Source of the DNA: JBBSEZ01 sp038239195
Lineage (GTDB): Bacteria; Planctomycetota; Planctomycetia; Gemmatales; Gemmataceae
NCBI GenBank assembly: GCA_038239195.1
Contig: JBBSEZ010000543.1
Location: 1 to 5,902 of the forward strand
Direction: 5' to 3'
DNA: 5,902 nt
Shown here piece by piece: positions 1 to 5,372 of the stretch. The notes beneath the pieces were generated by a model. The model made no database searches. It worked only from the letters and a program-made list of their open reading frames with translations, and was not told the origin of the DNA. Within the stretch, counting starts at the first letter, position 1. Each line of letters opens with the position of its first letter. The position numbers and the translations under genes were made by a program.

Positions 1-18
1 ATCCGCGGGCCTCGAGCC

Positions 19-30
19 GGGGGGGGGGGG
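19..30. repeat. Poly-G homopolymer, 12 bases
   Basis: An uninterrupted run of twelve G on the plus strand lies in non-coding DNA, 62 bases beyond the stop codon of the ABC ATPase gene. Such runs are prone to length error in sequencing and to slippage in cells. Nothing here shows a regulatory role; the length itself may be wrong by a base or more. Confidence 0.9.
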
Positions 31-57
31 TTCGCGAGGCTTCGCAGAAGCGTGGGG

Positions 58-83
58 GCGACGAGGCTACGGCTACGCGTCGC
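58..83 (-). terminator. Possible terminator hairpin after the ABC ATPase gene
   Basis: Arms GCGACG (58-63) and CGTCGC (78-83) form a perfect 6-bp stem around a 14-base loop, starting 9 bases past the ATPase stop codon. A smaller 5-bp hairpin (39-51, GCTTC/GAAGC, 3-base loop) follows. Neither is followed by a T-run in the minus-strand sense, so a classic intrinsic terminator is not shown. The rest of 1-92 has no ATG, GTG or TTG start on the minus strand, so no further gene begins here. Confidence 0.3.
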
Positions 84-92
84 TAACCCACC

Positions 93-1028
93 CTAGTTCG
101 TGATGCCCTTCGTGATCCGCATGAACACCTCTTCGAGGTTGATCTCCTCTTCCTTGAACATCTTGAGGCGCAGGCCGTTCTTCATCAGCAGATCGACGAG
201 GAAGGTGCCGTCCTGCACTCCGTCCGCGAGGGTGACGCGCAGGCAGCGTTCCTCCGGGCGGTCCTCGACGGTCAGCACCTCCAGGTGGCCCTCCAGGTGC
301 TCCTTGGCCGTCGGGTTCTGGTCGTTGGCGACGGCGATCAGGTAGACGGTGTGCTGGCGCACCTGCTTGATGGCCGATTCGACGTCGCCGTTGAAGATGA
401 GCTCGCCGCGCTCGATGATGCCGATCTTGTTGCAGATGTCGGCCAGCTCGGGGAGGATGTGGCTGGAGACGAGGATCGTCTTGCCCATCTTGCGGAGCTC
501 TTTCAGCAGCCCGCGCATCTCGATGCGCGCCCGCGGGTCCAGGCCGCTGGCCGGCTCGTCGAGCAGGAGCACCTGTGGCTCGTGGAGCAACACGCGCGCC
601 AGCCCCAGGCGCTGCGTCATGCCGCGCGACAGGCTTGTGACCAGGGCGTCGCGCTTGTAGCCCAGATCGACCAGCTCGAGCACCTGGTCGCACTTCCGGC
701 GCCTTTCCGGGCCCGTGATGCGATACGCCGCCGCGAAGAACTCCAGGTACTCGGTCACCTTCATGTCGTCGTAGACGCCGAAGAAGTCCGGCATGTAGCC
801 CATCAGCCGGCGAATCTCCTTGGCGTTGTTGTAGATCGAATAGCCACACACCGTCGCCTCGCCCCAGGTCGGGTTGAGCAGCGTGGCCAGGATGCGCATG
901 GTCGTCGTCTTGCCGGCGCCGTTGGGGCCGATGAAGCCGTAGACGTCGCCGCGCTCCAGCTTCAGCGTGAGCTTGTTCAGCGCGTACAGGTCGCCGTACA
1001 TCTTCGTCAGGTCGCGCGTCTCGATCAT
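93..1028 (-). CDS. ABC transporter ATP-binding protein (ABC-2 / CcmA type)
   Basis: This 311-residue ATPase subunit would power an ABC-2-type membrane system from the cytoplasmic face. Walker A is GPNGAGKTT (34-42), Walker B with catalytic Glu is VLLLDEP (153-159), the D-loop is SGLDP (161-165) and the switch His is H190 in VSSHI. Two motifs deviate from consensus: the signature reads LSRGM (133-137) instead of LSGGQ, and the Q-loop position reads GYMPD (77-81), with Asp where Gln is usual. I believe both are typical of a CcmA-like subgroup common in planctomycetes, but this is from memory. A C-terminal region of about 90 residues follows the nucleotide-binding domain. The reading frame stays open to a Met at 1169, but that extension is Arg/Ala-rich and lies inside the upstream gene. 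The start at 1028 gives the natural N-terminus MIETRDLTKMYG and has a ribosome site. It overlaps the upstream stop as ATGA, suggesting coupled translation. The substrate is unknown and no permease is visible. Confidence 0.95.
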   Translation of the reverse strand: MIETRDLTKMYGDLYALNKLTLKLERGDVYGFIGPNGAGKTTTMRILATLLNPTWGEATVCGYSIYNNAKEIRRLMGYMPDFFGVYDDMKVTEYLEFFAAAYRITGPERRRKCDQVLELVDLGYKRDALVTSLSRGMTQRLGLARVLLHEPQVLLLDEPASGLDPRARIEMRGLLKELRKMGKTILVSSHILPELADICNKIGIIERGELIFNGDVESAIKQVRQHTVYLIAVANDQNPTAKEHLEGHLEVLTVEDRPEERCLRVTLADGVQDGTFLVDLLMKNGLRLKMFKEEEINLEEVFMRITKGITN

Positions 1029-3505
1029 GGTTTGCCCTCGTCGGCCGGGCGCTTCGGCTCGGCCCGCGTTCGCACGGGTACGTACACGCGCACGTAGGTT
1101 TCCTGCGTCACGAAGCCGCGGATGGACGGGCGCGACGCGCCTTCCGTGCCCGGCAGCTCGCCCAGCCACAGCCGGCTCGGCGAGGAGCCGTGCTCGATCG
1201 TCGCCTCGGCGCTGTCCGACAGGATCGGCGTGCGCGCCAGCAGCACCACCTCATTGCGAAACTCCCCTTCCTGCCCCTGCGCCGGTTGGCGGTCCAGGCG
1301 CCAGCTCTGGTCGAGGCCGCGCATCGCCGCGTCCTGCTCCAGGTGCTGCACGGTCGATTGCTTGTAGAACAGCAGCGGCCTCATGAGCGCGAAGAACGAG
1401 CGCTTCTTTATGTCCCTCTCCGACAGGTTGCGCCCGGCGGGGACGATCGGCTGTGCGGGCAAGAGCGCTTCGGGGTTGACGAACCACTCGCGCGACGAGT
1501 TGCCTTCCCGCAGGTCGAGGCGGCGCGTCTCGCCGGGCACGAGCGGCTCGTTGAGGACGAAGGCCCGGCCGCGGTAGAACAGCACCACCTTCTGGAGCTC
1601 GACGGGCAGGTTGTTGGTGATCCGCCCCGTGAGGTTGCCCTGCGCATCGACCCGCAGGGCGCCCACCTCGCCGTCGTCGCCGAGGTCGCGCACGTCGATG
1701 GGGGGCGCCTTCGCGGCCACGGGCACCACCCAGTTGGCCGCGAACGAGCGCGTCGCCCACACCGGCACCGGCACGCCCCGTACTCCCGAGTCGTCCTCCG
1801 CATATTCGTAGGGGCGCGGGAAGAGCCCCTGCGAGCCGGTGCGCATGCCCCGGTCGCTCCCCTCCATCATCATCAGCGTCGGCCTCGTCCCGAAGAGCGA
1901 GCTTTCCGAGGGCGTCGCGCCCCACCCCGGCGTGGCCGGCTGGACGCCGACCACGTACGTCTGGATGCGCGGGCTGAACAGGGAGAACCAGGTGTAGCCG
2001 TACACCCTGCGCGGGCTCTGGGGCGTTTGATGCAGGTCGATCTCGATCAGGTCGAGCTTGTTGATGCGCAGGTCGTCGCCCTTGAGGGCCCAGGCCCCCG
2101 CGTAGGCGGTCGCGCTCACGAGCAGGACCGTGATGGGGAACGTCACCCACGTCAGCTCGAGGCGCTTGAACACCTTCTTGAGGATGAAGTAGTCGAGCGG
2201 GCCGACCAGCCCGATGTAGAACGCGATGAACAGCGCCACCCAGCCGAACGACACGACTGGCACGTCGTCGCCGTGCGCCTCGAGGCCGTGCTTGAGCACC
2301 CCACGAATGTCCTGGCCATCGGCCGCCCCCCGGCCGCCCTTCTGCGCCAGGACGGGCACGAACTGCTGGGTCATTTGCTTCCAGAACGGCACCTGGCCGG
2401 CCCAGCCGGTGAAGGGGGGCGTGTCCACGTCAAAGGCGATCACCATCACGCGCCCCAGGCCGCAGGCCCCCTGCACGACCAGGGGCACCTTGGCCCCGGG
2501 CTTGTCGGTGCTCTCCTGTAGCCAGACCGAGGCGCCGGGCCCTGGCACGAGCTTGACGACCTCGACCTTGCGGAGGGCAGCCTGGGCAGGCAGGCTCAAC
2601 CACGACGACAGTTCGAGGAGGTCGGTGACGGGGGAGGTGCCCTCGAAGGCACAGTCGAGCAGCGGGGTGCGCTTGAAGAGCTCCGCGGCCATCGCCTGGT
2701 TGCTGCCGACCGAGACGATCAGCCGCCCGCCCCGACGCACCCACTCGCGCAGCGCGTCGCGGCGCGGGGCGTCCTCGAGCAGCTTGCCGATCAGGTCCTT
2801 CCGGCTGGTGCTCAGCACCACCACGTCCACGGCGTCGTAGCCGATCCAGCGGTCCGGCAGCATCTTTTCGCTCTCGATGAGGGCGAAGCGTCGCTTGATC
2901 GGCTCGGAGGGGCGGTCGCCGTCCTTCTTCTTCTTCTTGCCCTCGGGCTTCTTGGCCTCGGCGTTGGGCTGTTGCACCTCCACCGCCTCGCGCAAGCGCG
3001 TGAGCCCCGGCCCGATGCCGAGGACCAGCACGTCGGCCAGCCCGACGACTTCCTCGGTGGCGTCGCGCGACAGGCGGTCTTTTTCGACCACTTTTTCCCA
3101 GGTGGGTGGATCGTCCTTGACGAGCTTTTCGAGCCGGAGGACGAAGTCGCTGGTGGAACTGCCCGGCACGACGTAGACCTGTACGGTCTGCTCCTCGCCC
3201 GGCGAGAGCGCCGGCACGGAGGCCGTCGAGCGGTAGGGCGTCTCCTCGATGTCGATGGTCTCGACGGCGAGGCGGTACTGGCCCTTGGTGTTGCCCTCGC
3301 TCGTCCCCTTGAGCGCGACGTAGACGGGCGCCCAGACGCCGTTGCGCGACAGCCCGCCCTCGCCCTTCCCGGAGGGCAGGCCGATGCGGTGCTTTTCGAT
3401 CAGGGGAGGGGTGTAGGCGAAGGCGCCGGCCGGGAGCGCTGCCGAGGCGAGGATGGGGGCAAGGGCGAGGAGGGCCGCGCGGAAGGTTGTAGACAGCGAA
3501 CTCAT
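1025..3505 (-). CDS. Large secreted/membrane protein with two TM helices, partner of the ABC ATPase (GldG-like context)
   Basis: This 826-residue protein is of a kind I cannot name exactly. Residues 1-30 look like a signal peptide: Arg9, a hydrophobic core, and a likely cut after AFA30. Residues 31-170 look beta-rich. A charged linker at about 180-206 contains five consecutive Lys (190-194). Residues 220-360 resemble the glutamine-amidotransferase-like fold of GldG/DUF4350-type proteins (VDVVVLS 226-232, WVRRGGRLIVSVG 255-267, GLGRVMVIAFDVD 349-361), without an obvious catalytic Cys-His pair. Two hydrophobic segments follow, about 418-441 (with YIGLVGPLDYF) and 453-474, joined by a short Lys/Arg-rich loop. 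By the positive-inside rule, both large regions face outwards. The remaining 350 residues form an exported C-terminal region with no motif I recognise. The gene starts 33 bases after the MazG-like gene and overlaps the ATPase gene by 4 bases. I infer that it works with that ATPase, perhaps as a membrane or envelope partner. No enzyme activity is claimed. Confidence 0.85.
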   Translation of the reverse strand: MSSLSTTFRAALLALAPILASAALPAGAFAYTPPLIEKHRIGLPSGKGEGGLSRNGVWAPVYVALKGTSEGNTKGQYRLAVETIDIEETPYRSTASVPALSPGEEQTVQVYVVPGSSTSDFVLRLEKLVKDDPPTWEKVVEKDRLSRDATEEVVGLADVLVLGIGPGLTRLREAVEVQQPNAEAKKPEGKKKKKDGDRPSEPIKRRFALIESEKMLPDRWIGYDAVDVVVLSTSRKDLIGKLLEDAPRRDALREWVRRGGRLIVSVGSNQAMAAELFKRTPLLDCAFEGTSPVTDLLELSSWLSLPAQAALRKVEVVKLVPGPGASVWLQESTDKPGAKVPLVVQGACGLGRVMVIAFDVDTPPFTGWAGQVPFWKQMTQQFVPVLAQKGGRGAADGQDIRGVLKHGLEAHGDDVPVVSFGWVALFIAFYIGLVGPLDYFILKKVFKRLELTWVTFPITVLLVSATAYAGAWALKGDDLRINKLDLIEIDLHQTPQSPRRVYGYTWFSLFSPRIQTYVVGVQPATPGWGATPSESSLFGTRPTLMMMEGSDRGMRTGSQGLFPRPYEYAEDDSGVRGVPVPVWATRSFAANWVVPVAAKAPPIDVRDLGDDGEVGALRVDAQGNLTGRITNNLPVELQKVVLFYRGRAFVLNEPLVPGETRRLDLREGNSSREWFVNPEALLPAQPIVPAGRNLSERDIKKRSFFALMRPLLFYKQSTVQHLEQDAAMRGLDQSWRLDRQPAQGQEGEFRNEVVLLARTPILSDSAEATIEHGSSPSRLWLGELPGTEGASRPSIRGFVTQETYVRVYVPVRTRAEPKRPADEGKP
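1035..1039 (-). promoter_or_regulatory. Ribosome binding site fixing the ATPase start
   Basis: GAGGG lies 6 bases before the ATG at 1028, inside the 3' end of the preceding gene. With the ATGA overlap it supports this start over the longer in-frame option at 1169. Confidence 0.65.
2924..2938 (-). repeat. (AAG)5 trinucleotide repeat coding for Lys5
   Basis: Five identical AAG codons on the coding strand encode Lys190-Lys194 of the 826-residue protein, in a linker rich in Lys, Glu and Pro. Change in copy number would keep the frame and alter only linker length and charge. Confidence 0.8.
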
Positions 3506-3512
3506 GGGGTGG

Positions 3513-3542
3513 TCACCGGCCTCGGTTGTGCAGGGCGGTCAT
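3513..3542 (-). other. Nine-codon mini-ORF bridging the MazG-like and 826-residue genes, with embedded ribosome site
   Basis: An ATG at 3542 overlaps the MazG-like stop as ATGA and opens a frame reading MTALHNRGR before a TGA ending at 3513. That TGA is part of GGTGA (3517-3513), which stands 7 bases before the ATG at 3505 and is the only Shine-Dalgarno-like sequence for the 826-residue gene. The arrangement could pass ribosomes from one gene to the next, but so short a frame may be chance. There is no evidence that the peptide is made. Confidence 0.25.
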
Positions 3543-3844
3543 GGCTTCTCTTGCTGGCCGCAGCCGCAGGGCGTGCCGCCACAGCCGGGGCAGCCGGCGC
3601 CGTACTTCGCCGCGAAGGCCTTCTCAAGGTCTACGCCGGCGATGTTGGCAAGGGTCGCCAGCCAGGCCAGGACGTCGGCGAACTCGGCGGCCAGTTCGTC
3701 GGGGGTGCTGTGGCGCAGGGCCGACGCCAGCTCGCCGACCTCCTCCATGAACCACATGAACGTGCCCTCGGCGCCGCGCCGCCCGTCCTTGGCGCCGTAG
3801 AGGTCGCGGATTCGTTGTTGCAAGGCGGGCAACGTCAAGGCCAT
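3539..3844 (-). CDS. MazG-like nucleotide pyrophosphohydrolase with Cys-rich C-terminus
   Basis: This 101-residue protein has the all-alpha MazG-like fold pattern. The family hydrolyses nucleoside triphosphates to monophosphate and pyrophosphate, removing abnormal or excess nucleotides in the cytoplasm. The metal-binding signature is present: E34, E35 and E38 in FMEEVGELASAL, then E54 and D57 in EFADVLAW, matching EExxE...ExxD with 15 residues between the two halves. The length suits a single-domain member rather than tandem-domain MazG. After the catalytic helices the chain ends in a cysteine cluster, CPGCGGTPCGC (C85, C88, C93, C95), which looks able to bind a metal such as zinc. This is inferred from spacing only. 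The ATG at 3844 has a good ribosome site 7 bases upstream. The gene leads a probable three-gene operon; its link to the transport-like genes behind it may be only transcriptional. Substrate preference cannot be read from the sequence. Confidence 0.9.
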   Translation of the reverse strand: MALTLPALQQRIRDLYGAKDGRRGAEGTFMWFMEEVGELASALRHSTPDELAAEFADVLAWLATLANIAGVDLEKAFAAKYGAGCPGCGGTPCGCGQQEKP

Positions 3845-3851
3845 GCGAGAA

Positions 3852-3858
3852 CACCTTC
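3852..3858 (-). promoter_or_regulatory. Ribosome binding site of the MazG-like gene
   Basis: GAAGGTG lies 7 bases before the ATG at 3844. It is a good Shine-Dalgarno match at normal spacing. It sits 5 bases from the palindromic repeat at 3864-3909, so folding of that repeat in the mRNA leader could affect access to it. Confidence 0.6.
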
Positions 3859-3863
3859 GTTTT

Positions 3864-3909
3864 GCGAGCGGCGGGGTTTATCCCCGCCGGCAGAAAGCCG
3901 GCGGCTCGC
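3864..3909. repeat. Palindromic intergenic repeat with two nested hairpins (REP-like)
   Basis: A 46-base element has outer arms GCGAGC (3864-3869) and GCTCGC (3904-3909). Inside are two hairpins: GGCGGGG/CCCCGCC (3870-3876 with 3882-3888, loop TTTAT) and GCCGGC/GCCGGC (3886-3891 with 3897-3902, loop AGAAA). They share three bases, so they compete or the second forms partially. Two hairpins enclosed by a terminal stem is the design of REP-type mobile palindromes. I recall similar GCGAGC...CCGCCGGC elements in Gemmataceae intergenic regions, but cannot confirm copy number; only one copy is in this window. It falls between two genes reading the same way, in the untranslated leader of the MazG-like gene. 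Confidence 0.7.
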
Positions 3910-3937
3910 TGGCATTTCCCGTGCGGGACGCAATAAC

Positions 3938-3974
3938 ATCATGGCCTACCAGACTGCCGAGGACAAGCCATGAT
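3938..3974. repeat. 8-bp perfect inverted repeat upstream of the MazG-like gene
   Basis: ATCATGGC (3938-3945) and GCCATGAT (3967-3974) are perfect inverted copies 21 bases apart, in the gap between the DUF1559 gene and the MazG-like gene. This could be an operator-type site or a weak stem, but 8 bases can occur by chance. Confidence 0.25.
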
Positions 3975-4015
3975 CCTGCGAGCCCTCAAGGAAGCCCCCC
4001 AGGCCCCTCGCGCGG

Positions 4016-5167
4016 TCAGGGGAGGTCCACGACCTCGGCGCCGCTGCGCGTGATCATGGCCCGGATGGTAGCTTCGGGCGTCTTCTCGGACACAAAGCGC
4101 ACCGACCCGTCGGCCATGCCGACGTTGAAGCCGCCGCGGAAGTGCCCGCCCAGGGGCGGCAACGGGCCGTCGGCGTCGAACGGCAGGTCGTCAGGGCGCG
4201 TCCACTCGACCGGCTCGGCCGCCTCGACGATCCAGAGGGTGTTGCTCGTCCCATCGGCGATGTCCGCGATGCGCGGCTGCCGGCCCAGCGTGGGGTCGAA
4301 GATGGCACCGCGGCCGATGAAGGCGCGGTAGTAGGTCATCCCCTCGGGCGCCTTCTTGCTGCCCGAAATGACGTACGTCTTGGGCATCATCGGCAGCAGG
4401 CGCTTGTTGTGCGCGCTGTCCCAGGGCTCGTCGAGCCGGAACTGCTTGAACAGGTTGTTTTGCTCGATGTAGGGGAGAATGGCCACGCGCCAGCTCAACA
4501 GGGGCTTGCCGGCCTTGTCGCAGATGGCGCCCTTTTCCGGGAGGCCATTGTAGGTGCTTTCGTAGTTGTGCAGGGCAAGGCCCATCTGCTTGATGTTGTT
4601 GCTCGAATTCATCCGGGCGGCCGCCTCGCGCACCTTGAAGACGGCCGGGACCATCGCCCCGCCCAGCAGGACCACGACCACCAGGCCGATCCCCAGCAAG
4701 CTGCCCACGATGCCCAGCACCAGCCCGGTGATGGCGAGCCCGCGCCCTCCCAGGGCCCGCTCGTTGCGGCCGATGTCCTTGATGGCCAGCGCGCCCAGGA
4801 TTATCGCAGGCAGTCCCAGGAAGAAGAGGATGACGAAGCAGAAGACCGACAGGGCGCCCAGGATCGCGGACGTGACCGCCTTGCCGCTCGTCGCCGGGGC
4901 GGCCCGGGGCTCGCGGTCGTCCTCGCGGGCGCGGCGCCGAGGGCGCGGCTCGTCGCGCTCGGGCAGGGGCTCGTCGGGCCGGTCGGCCTGGACGCCCTCC
5001 GTCGGCGCCTGGGCGCGCGGCACCTGCACTCCCTCGCTGGCGGGAGCGGGCCGGTCGCCCAGCGGGACGGCGTTGACGCGCTGGCAGTTCGGACAGGCGG
5101 CCTGCTTGCCGGCGTACTCCTCGGGCGCTTGCAGCTCGCGCCCGCACTCACAGGTGAAGCGAATCAT
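4016..5167 (-). CDS. Zinc ribbon - DUF4190-like - DUF1559 membrane protein
   Basis: This 383-residue protein begins with a zinc ribbon: C6 and C8 in CECG, C25 and C28 in CPNC. A low-complexity linker rich in Pro, Arg and acidic residues follows (about 38-95). Two hydrophobic helices come next (about 99-130 and 143-174), with the Gly-rich look of DUF4190. A DUF1559 domain runs from about 175 to 360. It opens with VFKVREAAARMNSSNNIKQ (177-194), a close match to the usual start of that family, and ends with HFRGGFNVGMADGSVRF (342-358). The typical H-X9-DG motif has one extra residue here (H-X10-DG). Most DUF1559 proteins start with a type IV prepilin leader and helix; this one lacks a prepilin cleavage motif, and the second helix replaces the pilin helix. 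The ribbon is probably cytoplasmic and the DUF1559 domain exported. The molecular role of DUF1559 is unknown. Start ATG 5167 has GAGGTG 5 bases upstream. The gene is separated from its neighbours by about 170-205 bases and is probably its own transcription unit. Confidence 0.93.
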   Translation of the reverse strand: MIRFTCECGRELQAPEEYAGKQAACPNCQRVNAVPLGDRPAPASEGVQVPRAQAPTEGVQADRPDEPLPERDEPRPRRRAREDDREPRAAPATSGKAVTSAILGALSVFCFVILFFLGLPAIILGALAIKDIGRNERALGGRGLAITGLVLGIVGSLLGIGLVVVVLLGGAMVPAVFKVREAAARMNSSNNIKQMGLALHNYESTYNGLPEKGAICDKAGKPLLSWRVAILPYIEQNNLFKQFRLDEPWDSAHNKRLLPMMPKTYVISGSKKAPEGMTYYRAFIGRGAIFDPTLGRQPRIADIADGTSNTLWIVEAAEPVEWTRPDDLPFDADGPLPPLGGHFRGGFNVGMADGSVRFVSEKTPEATIRAMITRSGAEVVDLP

Positions 5168-5172
5168 CCGGG

Positions 5173-5178
5173 CACCTC
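5173..5178 (-). promoter_or_regulatory. Ribosome binding site of the DUF1559 gene
   Basis: GAGGTG lies 5 bases before ATG 5167, a strong Shine-Dalgarno match. With the zinc-ribbon residues starting at once after the Met, it fixes the start. Confidence 0.7.
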
Positions 5179-5202
5179 GACAAGAAGAAGCGTTCTCCGG
5201 TG

Positions 5203-5208
5203 GTTATA
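5203..5208 (-). promoter_or_regulatory. Possible -10 promoter element of the DUF1559 gene
   Basis: TATAAC on the minus strand, 35 bases before the ATG, is the best -10-like hexamer in a GC-rich gap and would give a leader of roughly 25-30 bases. No convincing -35 box stands 16-18 bases upstream, so this is tentative. Confidence 0.25.
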
Positions 5209-5237
5209 CGGGGCGCGGGGAGATTTGACGCGGGCGC

Positions 5238-5263
5238 GGGGCTTCGGAGGGCCCCGAAGCCCC
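5238..5263 (-). terminator. Strong hairpin between the methyltransferase and DUF1559 genes
   Basis: GGGGCTTCGG (5238-5247) and CCGAAGCCCC (5254-5263) form a perfect 10-bp stem with a 6-base loop. It lies about 110 bases past the restored methyltransferase stop and 71 bases before the DUF1559 start. No T-run follows on the minus strand, so it may be a terminator without a U-tract, an mRNA 3'-end stabiliser or a leader structure. A weaker 6-bp hairpin (5308-5327, AGGGGA/TCCCCT) lies in the same 205-base gap. Confidence 0.45.
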
Positions 5264-5372
5264 GGTGCTCTGGAGTAACGCAGCCCCTGGCATCACCTTC
5301 TGCGGACAGGGGAGGCGAACGTCCCCTCGAAGCACCTTCCCCCCGAGCCTCGCGCCTGGGCTGGGCGCAGGC

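Noticed and set aside
1029..1169. Longer start for the ABC ATPase at 1169, adding 47 residues
   Set aside because: The added segment is Arg/Ala-rich, lies fully inside the upstream gene in another frame, and precedes the normal N-terminus of the family; 1028 has a ribosome site and an ATGA overlap.
1190..2521. 443-codon open frame on the plus strand, opposite the 826-residue gene
   Set aside because: Its product is rich in His, Arg, Ala and Glu with no domain pattern. It mirrors a high-GC gene in the antisense frame, where long open frames are expected.
2972..3973. 333-codon plus-strand open frame crossing two minus-strand genes and the intergenic repeat
   Set aside because: It spans the MazG-like gene, its leader and the palindrome in antisense, has low-complexity composition, and conflicts with two well-supported genes.
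3941..3973. Plus-strand mini-ORF reading MAYQTAEDKP, with an overlapping ATGA to a 27-codon frame
   Set aside because: It has no good ribosome site, the second frame is Pro/Arg-rich shadow sequence entering the DUF1559 gene in antisense, and there is no family resemblance.
4004..4022. CCCCT/AGGGG 5-bp stem at the end of the DUF1559 gene as a terminator
   Set aside because: The stem is short, overlaps the stop codon and has no T-run after it; such stems are common by chance at this GC content.
4142..5278. 378-codon plus-strand open frame opposite the DUF1559 gene
   Set aside because: It is an antisense shadow of a clear domain-bearing gene, has biased composition and shows no recognisable motif.
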